Made by a program: the position numbers and the translations under genes
The notes under the pieces: model-generated
Database searches by the model: none
The model's input: the letters and a program-made list of their open reading frames with translations, nothing else
Told to the model about the DNA's origin: nothing
In this document: positions 1 through 5,670 of the stretch, piece after piece
How the letters are laid out: each line of letters begins with the position of its first letter
Numbering within the stretch: position 1 is the first letter of the stretch
NCBI GenBank assembly: GCA_013361975.1
Contig: JABFXB010000444.1
Location: 1 to 7,695, forward strand
DNA from: Dermatophilaceae bacterium
Lineage (GTDB): Bacteria; Actinomycetota; Actinomycetes; Actinomycetales; Dermatophilaceae
Direction: 5' to 3'
DNA: 7,695 nucleotides

Positions 1-122
1 TACTCGTCGGTGCGGACGTGCGGCGCGCCGTCGGGAACCCAGCTCCACTCGTTCGAGGCCGCGAGCACCGCGGTGGCGTCCCAGACGCGGCTGTCCTGCC
101 ACGTCACGGGGTCACGAGACAC
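1..122 (-). CDS. N-terminal fragment of an unidentified protein (possibly a GNAT-type acetyltransferase)
   Basis: An open minus-strand frame starts at GTG (122-120) and runs off the left edge. The 40 visible residues are rich in Trp, Asp and Ser (for example VTWQDSRVWDA and SNEWSWVPDGA) and read like real protein, with G/C-rich third positions. The start lies 4 nt past the stop of the VOC gene, so the two are probably co-transcribed and translationally coupled; no good ribosome binding site is visible. A second in-frame GTG at 107-105 is an alternative start. I have a faint memory of similar N-termini in actinobacterial GNAT acetyltransferases, but no catalytic or acetyl-CoA-binding motif falls in this fragment, so the function is open. 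Confidence 0.6.
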   Translation of the reverse strand, partial: MSRDPVTWQDSRVWDATAVLAASNEWSWVPDGAPHVRTDE

Positions 123-126
123 GGGG

Positions 127-552
127 TCAGGAGCCCATGGCCGTGCTGCCGTCCGACATCACCGGGGAGATGAGCCCGAAGACGTTGCCGTCGGGGTCGT
201 GCAGGTAGGCGAGGCGCCCCACGCCCTGCATGTCCGCGGGCGCGAGCGCCTCGGACCCGCCGAGCTCGAGGCCCTTGGCGAAGAGCGCGTCGACGTCGTC
301 CACCCCGACGACGATGTTGCAGCCGCTGACCGGGCCACCGATCTCGGGCGCCGGACCCTGACGCTGGGTCAGGCCGCCGTTGATGCCGTTGCCCGGGCCG
401 CCCTGGCTCATCGACCCCTCGCCCGTGTCGATGGACCAGTACGGCATCTCGCCGAACTGCTGGAACTTCCAGCCGAGGAGGGAGGAGTAGAAGTCGGCGA
501 GGCGCTCGGGGTCCGAGCCGTGGATCTCGAAGTGGACGACGAGGTTGGACAT
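127..552 (-). CDS. VOC family protein (glyoxalase/bleomycin-resistance/dioxygenase fold)
   Basis: This 141-residue protein has the layout of a vicinal-oxygen-chelate protein with two beta-alpha-beta-beta-beta modules. The first module opens with VVHFEIHGSDPERLADFY and LLGWKF (residues 5-30). The second holds VVGVDDVDALFAKGLELGG (about 81-99) and ends with YLHDPDGNVFGLISP (116-130). The length is normal for single-chain members. In the DPDGN motif the residue that is often a metal-binding Glu in true glyoxalases is replaced (NVFGL), so this is probably not glyoxalase I; substrate and activity are unknown. The ATG at 552 is chosen because AAGGAG lies 5 nt upstream and the VOC fold begins right after it; a longer frame upstream is antisense to the oxidoreductase. 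It is divergent from the oxidoreductase gene and is followed 4 nt later by another minus-strand gene. Confidence 0.88.
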   Translation of the reverse strand: MSNLVVHFEIHGSDPERLADFYSSLLGWKFQQFGEMPYWSIDTGEGSMSQGGPGNGINGGLTQRQGPAPEIGGPVSGCNIVVGVDDVDALFAKGLELGGSEALAPADMQGVGRLAYLHDPDGNVFGLISPVMSDGSTAMGS

Positions 553-557
553 GAGGA

Positions 558-563
558 CTCCTT
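558..563 (-). promoter_or_regulatory. Ribosome binding site of the VOC gene
   Basis: On the minus strand AAGGAG sits 5 nt before the ATG at 552. It is a near-consensus Shine-Dalgarno that fixes this start over the much longer upstream frame. It lies partly inside the palindrome at 560-571, so folding of that palindrome in the mRNA would bury most of it. Confidence 0.75.
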
Positions 564-571
564 CGCGAAGG
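560..571. repeat. 12-bp perfect palindrome between divergent genes
   Basis: CCTTCGCGAAGG is a perfect inverted repeat in the 63-bp gap between the VOC and oxidoreductase starts, downstream of the VOC -10 box and overlapping the VOC ribosome binding site. It could be an operator for a dimeric repressor or a small RNA hairpin masking the binding site. No regulator gene is in view to assign to it, and palindromes of this size do occur by chance in G/C-rich DNA. Confidence 0.4.
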
Positions 572-583
572 GCTGCTCGTCCG

Positions 584-612
584 AAACTACTACCGCCGCC
601 CACTACCGTCAG
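584..612 (-). promoter_or_regulatory. Candidate promoter of the VOC gene
   Basis: On the minus strand a -35-like CTGACG (612-607) and a -10-like TAGTTT (589-584) are separated by 17 nt. This would start the transcript near 577 and give a leader of about 25 nt that includes the AAGGAG site. The -35 box overlaps the -10 box of the divergent oxidoreductase promoter (604-609), so the two promoters probably compete for polymerase. This is a pattern match only. Confidence 0.4.
604..609 (+). promoter_or_regulatory. -10 box of a leaderless promoter for the oxidoreductase gene
   Basis: TACCGT fits the actinobacterial TANNNT -10 consensus and ends 6 nt before the ATG at 616, so transcription would begin at the start codon. 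The AGGGG at 611-615 touches the ATG and is too close to act as a Shine-Dalgarno. No clear -35 box is present. Confidence 0.5.
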
Positions 613-615
613 GGG

Positions 616-1497
616 ATGCGTTTCGGTCTCACGATCCTGCCCGAGCACTCCTGGTCCGTCGCGGAGCCGATGTGGCGCGAGGCCGAGCAGATGGGCTTCG
701 ACCACGCCTGGACGTTCGACCACGTCACGTGGGGCGGCTTGCCCGACTCGCCCTGGTTCGGCGCCGTGCCCATCCTCGCGGCCGCCGCGGCGGTGACCCA
801 GCGCATCGGCCTCGGCACGTTCGTCTCGTCGCCCAACAACCACCACCCGGTCCAGTTCATGCGCGAGGTGCTGGCCCTCGACGACATCTCGCGCGGTCGG
901 TTCCTGCTCGGCATCGGCGCGGGCGGCGACGTCGACTCGCGCATCATGGGCGAGGACCTGCCGCTGCGCGACCGCACGGCCCGGTTCCACGAGTTCACCG
1001 CGCTCCTCGACCGCCTGCTGCGAGAGGACCACGTCGACGCCGAGGGTCGCTTCTACGGCGCCCGCGACGTGCGCACCCTGCCCGGGCCGGTCCGCGGCGG
1101 CGACACCGGGAACCGCGTGCCCCTCGTCGTGGCGGCCAACGGTCCCAAGGCGGTCCGCCTCGCGGTCGAGCGCGGTGACGGCTGGATGACCTACGGCGGC
1201 AACGTCGACACGGACGACGAGTGGTGGGCGCTCGTCGCCTCCCTCTGCGGGCGCGTCGAGGAAGCGCTCGCCGACGCAGGCCGGGACCCGGCCGGCCTGG
1301 ACCGCTACCTCAACATCGACTCGGCGCCGACGTTCACCCTCTCGAGTGCCGCCTGCTTCGAGGACGCCGTCGGCCGCGCGGCCGAGCTCGGCTTCACCGA
1401 CGTGATCACCCACTGGCCGCGACCCAGCGACCCCTACCGCGGCACCCGCGAGGTCCTCGACGAGGTCGTCGCCGACGTGCTGCCCCGGCTGCGATGA
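616..1497 (+). CDS. Luciferase-like (LLM class) flavin/F420-dependent oxidoreductase
   Basis: This 293-residue protein is a TIM-barrel oxidoreductase of the bacterial-luciferase-like family; actinobacterial members mostly use coenzyme F420 and some use FMN. The start MRFGLTILPEHSW is a typical first strand. FDHAWTFDHVTW (28-39) follows, and the family signature runs from GLGTFVSSPNNHHP (66-78) through REVLALDDISRGRFLLGIGAGG (83-104). A later strand NRVPLVVAANGPKAVRLA (166-183) leads into GDGWMT (187-192), the usual cofactor and phosphate side of the barrel. The length is normal. The substrate cannot be told from sequence, and the choice of F420 over FMN rests on taxonomy. The frame is open far upstream (from 10), but that part is antisense to the VOC gene and lacks family similarity. 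The ATG at 616 gives the natural N-terminus and fits a leaderless promoter. It ends 51 bp before the next gene. Confidence 0.9.
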   Translation: MRFGLTILPEHSWSVAEPMWREAEQMGFDHAWTFDHVTWGGLPDSPWFGAVPILAAAAAVTQRIGLGTFVSSPNNHHPVQFMREVLALDDISRGRFLLGIGAGGDVDSRIMGEDLPLRDRTARFHEFTALLDRLLREDHVDAEGRFYGARDVRTLPGPVRGGDTGNRVPLVVAANGPKAVRLAVERGDGWMTYGGNVDTDDEWWALVASLCGRVEEALADAGRDPAGLDRYLNIDSAPTFTLSSAACFEDAVGRAAELGFTDVITHWPRPSDPYRGTREVLDEVVADVLPRLR

Positions 1498-1536
1498 GGC
1501 CGCGACCGCCCCTCACCCGCTGACCCCGCCCGTCGA

Positions 1537-1542
1537 TAACCT
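1537..1542 (+). promoter_or_regulatory. -10 box of a leaderless promoter for the sterol-carrier-like gene cluster
   Basis: TAACCT ends 6 nt before the ATG at 1549, again placing the transcription start at the start codon, and no Shine-Dalgarno is present. Just upstream (1519-1533) is a 15-mer that recurs with one mismatch at the matching place before purF. This promoter would drive the four overlapping genes up to thpR. Confidence 0.5.
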
Positions 1543-1548
1543 TCCCGT

Positions 1549-1929
1549 ATGCCGCCACGCCGACGCACCCCGATCGCCGACGGCCACGCCGCGCTCGAGG
1601 TGTGCCGCGCGGCCGGGTGGGCGGCCGACCGGCGCACCACGGCCACGGCCGTGCGCTACACCCTCGAGGAGCTCGCCACCATCGCCCCCGGGCGCACGGT
1701 CGAGGTGAGGGTCCCGCCCCACGGCGCGGTGCAGTGCATCGAGGGGCCGGTCCACACCCGCGGCACCCCGCCCAACGTCATCGAGACCGACGCCGCGACC
1801 TGGCTGCGTCTGGCCGTCGGTGACCTCTCGTGGGACGAGGCACTGGGTGGTGCGCTCGTCCGGGCGAGCGGCCAGCGCGCGCACCTCGAGGGGCTGCTGC
1901 CGATCGCCTCGCTTAGGGTGGGCGCGTGA
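1549..1929 (+). CDS. Sterol-carrier-like protein (bacterial SCP orthologue, SCP_3 type)
   Basis: This 126-residue protein resembles the actinobacterial 'sterol carrier family' proteins commonly annotated beside purF. SCP2-like folds make a hydrophobic tunnel that binds lipids or fatty acyl-CoA. Visible marks are a helical N-terminal part (about 12-45), a central strand pair VEVRVPPHGAVQCIEG (51-66), and the diagnostic stretch NVIETDAATWLRLAVGDLSW (76-95) followed by an amphipathic end with RASGQRAHLEGLLPI (105-119). There is no signal peptide, so it is probably cytoplasmic. The ATG at 1549 fits a leaderless promoter. Its stop overlaps the GTG start of the next gene (GTGA, 1926-1929). The assignment rests on motif memory; the ligand and biological role are unknown. 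Confidence 0.78.
   Translation: MPPRRRTPIADGHAALEVCRAAGWAADRRTTATAVRYTLEELATIAPGRTVEVRVPPHGAVQCIEGPVHTRGTPPNVIETDAATWLRLAVGDLSWDEALGGALVRASGQRAHLEGLLPIASLRVGA
1914..1919 (+). promoter_or_regulatory. -10 box of an internal leaderless promoter for the small membrane protein gene
   Basis: TAGGGT lies inside the last codons of the sterol-carrier-like gene and ends 6 nt before the GTG at 1926. The membrane-protein gene could therefore be transcribed alone as well as by read-through. No Shine-Dalgarno precedes that GTG. Confidence 0.42.
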
Positions 1930-2174
1930 GCCAGACCCCGCACCACTCCCGGCCCGAGCGCCCTCGCATCCCGAACTTCAAGCGCTTCCTCCTCACGGGT
2001 GCGGTGCTCGGTTTCGTCATCGGCGCCGTGATCTCGCTGACGGGTGACCGCGCGCTGGGGTACTCCGAGACCACCGGCGCCCTCTACATCGGCGCGCTCG
2101 GCGCCCTGGTGGGCACCGGCCTGGCGGGCGTGCTCGGCATCCTGCTCGACCGGTCAGGCCGCGACCGGACGTGA
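1926..2174 (+). CDS. Small two-helix membrane protein of unknown function
   Basis: This 82-residue protein has a basic, Pro-rich N-terminus (1-20, with HHSRPERPRIP), a first membrane helix at about 21-39 (FLLTGAVLGFVIGAVISL), a short polar loop (40-50), a second Gly/Ala-rich helix at about 51-74, and a charged tail DRSGRDRT. By the positive-inside rule both ends should face the cytoplasm, making a hairpin. The Gly-rich helices (GALGALVGTGLAG) suggest tight helix packing. I recognise no family. Start and stop each overlap a neighbour by 4 bp (GTGA at 1926 and at 2171), so it should be made together with the lipid-binding protein and the acyl-CoA racemase. Confidence 0.8.
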   Translation: MSQTPHHSRPERPRIPNFKRFLLTGAVLGFVIGAVISLTGDRALGYSETTGALYIGALGALVGTGLAGVLGILLDRSGRDRT

Positions 2175-3352
2175 CCGGCCCCGCCGGTGACCGCGCGCAC
2201 CGCGACACGCAGCGCACGGGCCCGCTCGCCGGCGTGCGTGTGGTCGAGCTGGCCGGCATCGGTCCGTCGCCCTTCGCGGCGATGCTGCTCGCCGACCTCG
2301 GAGCCGACGTCATCCGCATCGACCGTCCCGGCGGTGCCACGCTGCCCGTCCCGCTGGATCCCGAGGCCGACGTGCTGCGGCGCGGACGCCCGTCGGTGCT
2401 GCTCGACCTCAAGCACCCCGACGGTCTGGCCGCAGCCCTCTCCCTCGTAGAGCAGGCCGACGTGCTCGTCGAGGGCTACCGCCCGGGGGTCGCCGAACGC
2501 ATCGGTCTCGGCCCCGACGCCTGCCTGGCCCGCAACCCCGCCCTCGTCTACGGCCGGATGACCGGCTGGGGGCAGGACGGCCCCCTCGCCCGGGCGGCCG
2601 GCCACGACATCGGCTACATCGCCATCACGGGCGCCCTGCACGCCATCGGCCGGGCCGGTGGCCCGCCGCAGGTGCCGGTCAACCTCGTCGGCGACTTCGG
2701 CGGCGGGGCGCTCTACCTCGTCGTCGGGGTGCTCGCGGCGCTGCTCGAGTCCCGTACGAGCGGTCGCGGCCAGGTCGTCGACGCCGCCATCGTCGACGGC
2801 ACGGCGCACCTGTCGGCCCTCGTCGTCAGCCTCGTGTCGGCCGGCCTGTGGTCCGACCAGCGCGGCACCAACCTGCTCGACTCGGGGGCGCCCTTCTACG
2901 ACGTCTACGAGACGAGCGACGGCGGCTGGATGGCGGTCGGCCCGCTGGAGCCGGCCTTCTACGCCGAGTTCCTGCGCCTGCTCGGCGTGGGCGACGGCGC
3001 CCCCGACCGCCTCGACCCGCGGCAGTGGCCGGCCCTGCGCGCCCTGCTCGCCGAGACCTTCCGTGCCCGCACGCGCGACGAGTGGGTGGCGGTCTTCGAG
3101 GGCACCGACGCCTGCGTCGAGCCGGTCCTCTCGTACGCCGAGGCGCCGGCCCACCCGCACCTGGCCGCCCGCGGCACCTACGTCGAGCACCACGGGGTCG
3201 TGCAGCCCGCCCCGGCGCCCCGCTTCTCCCGCACCCCGGCCGCGCTGTCGACGCCACCGTCGGCGATCGGAGCCGACACGCGAGCAGCCTTGTCCGCGTG
3301 GGGGATCGACGCGGATGCCCTCATCGCCTCCGGTGTCGCGGCGCAGCCATGA
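2171..3352 (+). CDS. Alpha-methylacyl-CoA racemase (CaiB/BaiF CoA-transferase family)
   Basis: This enzyme is predicted to interconvert (2R)- and (2S)-methylacyl-CoA thioesters in the cytoplasm, a step in breaking down methyl-branched fatty acids and sterol side chains. The 393-residue protein opens with LAGVRVVELAGIGPSPFAAM (19-38), the usual family start, after an 18-residue tail. Catalytic residues known from the mycobacterial MCR enzyme (Arg91, His126, Asp156, Glu241) fall here at R110, H145 (GHDIGY), D175 (GDFGGG) and E260 (VGPLEP) with the same spacing. TDACVEPVL (312-320) also matches the AMACR branch. This argues for a racemase rather than a CoA-transferase such as formyl-CoA transferase. 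GTG at 2171 overlaps the upstream stop, and the stop overlaps the thpR start (ATGA), so coupling is likely. The natural substrate is not known. Confidence 0.9.
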   Translation: MTGPAGDRAHRDTQRTGPLAGVRVVELAGIGPSPFAAMLLADLGADVIRIDRPGGATLPVPLDPEADVLRRGRPSVLLDLKHPDGLAAALSLVEQADVLVEGYRPGVAERIGLGPDACLARNPALVYGRMTGWGQDGPLARAAGHDIGYIAITGALHAIGRAGGPPQVPVNLVGDFGGGALYLVVGVLAALLESRTSGRGQVVDAAIVDGTAHLSALVVSLVSAGLWSDQRGTNLLDSGAPFYDVYETSDGGWMAVGPLEPAFYAEFLRLLGVGDGAPDRLDPRQWPALRALLAETFRARTRDEWVAVFEGTDACVEPVLSYAEAPAHPHLAARGTYVEHHGVVQPAPAPRFSRTPAALSTPPSAIGADTRAALSAWGIDADALIASGVAAQP

Positions 3353-3936
3353 GGCTCTTCGTCGCCGTCGTGCCGCCCGACGAGGTCCTCGACGACCTCG
3401 AGGAGCACGTGGCGCCGCGCCGCGAGGCCGGCCCCGAGATCCGCTGGACCGACCGCCACCAGTGGCACGTCACCCTCGCCTTCCTCGGGTCCGTGCCCGA
3501 GGCGCGCCTCGACGACCTCACCGACGCGCTGGCGCGCTCGGCCGGCCGGCGCGACCCCTTGGTGCTGCGGCTCGCCGGCGCCGGCGCCTTCCCGAACCCG
3601 TATGCCGCCCGCGTCCTCTGGGCGGGGGTCGAGCAGGTGCGCGGTGACCTCGGGGCGGTGGCGCACGGCATACGCAATGCGGCCGGCACGGCCGGGGCCA
3701 CCCCCGACGGCACGCGCTTCCACCCGCACGTCACGCTGGGGCGCTTCCACCGGCCGGCCGAGGCCACCCGGTGGATCAGGGCCCTGGACGCGTGGGAGGG
3801 GCCGGCCTGGCGCGTCACCGAGCTCGCCCTCGTCGAGTCGCACCTGGGGGAAGGGCGTGGGCGGCGACCGCGCTACGAGGTGCTCGCCGAGCTGCCGCTG
3901 CGTCGCGGCGAGGGCGCTGGACCGCGACCGGGCTGA
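3349..3936 (+). CDS. thpR: RNA 2',3'-cyclic phosphodiesterase (2'-5' RNA ligase family)
   Basis: ThpR opens 2',3'-cyclic phosphates on RNA ends; members were first noted for 2'-5' RNA ligation in vitro. The 195-residue protein begins MRLFVAVVPPDEV, the standard family start. It has the two HxTx catalytic tetrads, HVTL at 40-43 (in WHVTLAFLG) and HVTL at 127-130 (in HPHVTLGRF), which face each other in the two-lobed 2H phosphoesterase fold. A late VTELALVES strand (156-164) and RYEVLAELPL (175-184) complete the usual pattern. The C-terminus adds a short Gly/Arg/Pro tail. ATG at 3349 overlaps the racemase stop (ATGA), so it is the last gene of the overlapping cluster and depends on coupling. 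The cellular RNA target in bacteria is not established. Confidence 0.9.
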   Translation: MRLFVAVVPPDEVLDDLEEHVAPRREAGPEIRWTDRHQWHVTLAFLGSVPEARLDDLTDALARSAGRRDPLVLRLAGAGAFPNPYAARVLWAGVEQVRGDLGAVAHGIRNAAGTAGATPDGTRFHPHVTLGRFHRPAEATRWIRALDAWEGPAWRVTELALVESHLGEGRGRRPRYEVLAELPLRRGEGAGPRPG

Positions 3937-3950
3937 CCCTGCCCGTGTGG

Positions 3951-3956
3951 GACACT
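3951..3956 (+). promoter_or_regulatory. -10 box of a leaderless promoter for purF
   Basis: GACACT, one base off the TANNNT pattern, ends 6 nt before the GTG at 3963 with no Shine-Dalgarno. It lies in the 26-bp gap after thpR. The 15-mer at 3932-3946 just upstream matches the one before the sterol-carrier-like gene at 14 of 15 bases. Confidence 0.42.
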
Positions 3957-3962
3957 GGGGCA

Positions 3963-5525
3963 GTGGCACGTGGCGACGGTCGACTTGGTCATGACCTCCT
4001 CCCCGGCGAGAAGGGCCCGCAGGACGCCTGCGGGGTCTTCGGCGTCTGGGCCCCCGGAGAGGACGTCGCGAAGCTGACGTACTTCGGGCTCTACGCGCTG
4101 CAGCACCGCGGCCAGGAGTCCGCCGGCATCGCGACCGGCGACGGCGAGAAGATCCTCGTCTACAAGGACATGGGCCTCGTGTCGCAGGTCTTCGACGAGA
4201 CGGCGTTGAGCTCGCTCCGCGGCCACATCGCCATTGGCCACACGCGCTACTCGACCACCGGCGGCTCCACGTGGGAGAACGCCCAGCCCACGCTCGGCGG
4301 CACCGGCCACAGCACCCTCGCCCTCGCCCACAACGGCAACCTCATCAACACGGTGGAGCTCAAGGCGCTCGTCGACGAGCACTTCGGCGGCGCCCGCGTC
4401 ACCGGCGAGCTCGCGCGCGGCAACACCTCCGACACCGCCCTCGTGACGACGCTGCTGTCGGCCGATGAGGACCGCACGCCCGAGCAGGCCGCCCTCGAGC
4501 TGCTGCCGAAGCTGCGGGGCGCGTTCTCGTTCGTCTTCATGGACGAGACCACCCTGTATGCCGCCCGCGACCCGTGGGGCGTGCGTCCCCTCGCGCTCGG
4601 CCGGCTCGAGCGCGGGTGGGTCGTGGCCTCCGAGACCGCGGCGCTGCAGACGATCGGTGCGGCGGTCATCCGCGAGGTCGAGCCCGGCGAGCTGCTGGTC
4701 ATCGACGAGGACGGCCTGCGCTCGCACAAGTTCGCCGAGCCCCAGCCGAAGGGCTGCGTCTTCGAGTACGTCTACCTCGCCCGCCCCGACGCCGTCATCC
4801 GCGGCCGGGTGGTGCACGAGGCCCGCGTCGAGATGGGCCGGGTCCTCGCCCGCGAGCACGCCGTCGACGCCGACCTCGTCATCGGCGTGCCCGAGTCGGG
4901 CGTGCCTGCGGCAGTAGGCTATTCGCAGGAGTCGGGCATCCCCTTCGGCCAGGGCTTCGTCAAGAACGCGTACGTCGGGCGCACCTTCATCCAGCCGTCG
5001 CAGACCCTGCGCCAGCTCGGCATCCGGCTCAAGCTCAACCCGCTCGAGCACACCATCCGCGGCAAGCGGCTCGTCGTCGTCGACGACTCCATCGTGCGCG
5101 GCAACACCCAGCGGGCCCAGATCCGCATGCTGCGCGAGGCCGGCGCCGCCGAGGTGCACGTGCGCATCAGCTCACCGCCCGTGCAGTGGCCGTGCTTCTA
5201 CGGCATCGACTTCGCGACGCGGGCCGAGCTCATCGCCACCGGCCTCGGCGTCGAGGAGATCCGGGCCTCGATCGGGGCCGACTCGCTCGGCTACATCTCC
5301 GAGGAGGGCATGATCGGCGCGACCAACCAGTCGCCGACCGAGCTGTGCACCGCCTGCTTCACCGGGAAGTACCCCATCGAGCTGCCCGAGGACGGCCAGA
5401 TCGGCAAGCACGTGCTGGAGACGCTGCCGCTGTCGGTGCGCACCGGTCACGACCGGTCCGTCGACGTCGAGGGCGTCAGCCTCGGAGTCGGCGTCGGCGG
5501 CGAGACCGCCCTCCGCCACCCCTGA
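3963..5525 (+). CDS. purF: Amidophosphoribosyltransferase (glutamine PRPP amidotransferase)
   Basis: PurF makes 5-phosphoribosylamine from PRPP and glutamine, the first committed step of purine synthesis. The 520-residue protein starts with a 22-residue propeptide; cleavage would expose Cys23 (A|CGVFGVWAP), the N-terminal nucleophile of the glutaminase domain. Glutaminase motifs GHTRYSTTG, HNGNL and RGNTSDTALV follow. The phosphoribosyltransferase domain has the PRPP loop VVVDDSIVRGNT at 371-382. Cys265, Cys411, Cys462 and Cys465 (KGCVFEY, WPCFYG, LCTAC) match the four ligands of the [4Fe-4S] cluster in the Bacillus-type enzyme, so this is the iron-sulfur, propeptide-processed class. The GTG at 3963 is chosen for the propeptide length and the -10 box 6 nt upstream. 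The open frame back to 3771 lies within thpR in another frame. purM follows 145 bp later under its own promoter. Confidence 0.98.
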   Translation: MARGDGRLGHDLLPGEKGPQDACGVFGVWAPGEDVAKLTYFGLYALQHRGQESAGIATGDGEKILVYKDMGLVSQVFDETALSSLRGHIAIGHTRYSTTGGSTWENAQPTLGGTGHSTLALAHNGNLINTVELKALVDEHFGGARVTGELARGNTSDTALVTTLLSADEDRTPEQAALELLPKLRGAFSFVFMDETTLYAARDPWGVRPLALGRLERGWVVASETAALQTIGAAVIREVEPGELLVIDEDGLRSHKFAEPQPKGCVFEYVYLARPDAVIRGRVVHEARVEMGRVLAREHAVDADLVIGVPESGVPAAVGYSQESGIPFGQGFVKNAYVGRTFIQPSQTLRQLGIRLKLNPLEHTIRGKRLVVVDDSIVRGNTQRAQIRMLREAGAAEVHVRISSPPVQWPCFYGIDFATRAELIATGLGVEEIRASIGADSLGYISEEGMIGATNQSPTELCTACFTGKYPIELPEDGQIGKHVLETLPLSVRTGHDRSVDVEGVSLGVGVGGETALRHP

Positions 5526-5670
5526 CTGCCCTCGTCCGCGGCGAGTGCCCGCTGATGTGCCCACTGGTGCGGCATGCCGGGGCAGTCGCGGCACCGCAGG
5601 GCATCGGGCCAGACGGCGGGAAGTCGGACGGGTTCAGGGGCTCGGCCGGCGCGCCGGTAGGCTGTGCGGC
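5526..5670. other. purF-purM intergenic region
   Basis: These 145 bp hold the purM promoter at the right end. A 10-bp palindrome CGGCATGCCG (5570-5579) is present, but there is no hairpin with a T-run, so I cannot call a terminator. I see no convincing purine operator or riboswitch aptamer. Confidence 0.4.
5658..5663 (+). promoter_or_regulatory. -10 box of a leaderless promoter for purM
   Basis: TAGGCT ends 7 nt before the GTG at 5671 and fits TANNNT. No Shine-Dalgarno precedes the start, so a leaderless transcript is likely. No clear -35 box is seen at the usual distance. Confidence 0.5.

Noticed and set aside
10..615. N-terminal extension of the oxidoreductase, which is open from position 10
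   Set aside because: It is antisense to the VOC gene and the cut gene at the edge, has no family similarity, and the natural LLM start is the ATG at 616.
611..615. AGGGG as Shine-Dalgarno of the oxidoreductase gene
   Set aside because: It touches the ATG with no spacer; the TACCGT box 6 nt upstream explains the start better as leaderless.
553..1413. Long minus-strand frame running into the VOC gene from 1413
   Set aside because: Beyond 552 it is antisense to the oxidoreductase and is low-complexity Arg/Ala/Val/Gly; the VOC fold and its ribosome binding site mark the start at 552.
3873..5159. 428-residue minus-strand frame opposite purF
   Set aside because: It mirrors purF codons, is rich in Arg/Ala/Leu/Gly with no motif, and has no promoter or binding site; open antisense frames are normal at this G+C.
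5526..5670. Purine riboswitch or PurR-type box before purM
   Set aside because: No aptamer-like conserved junction or paired repeat motif is visible, and a leaderless purM transcript leaves no room for a riboswitch.
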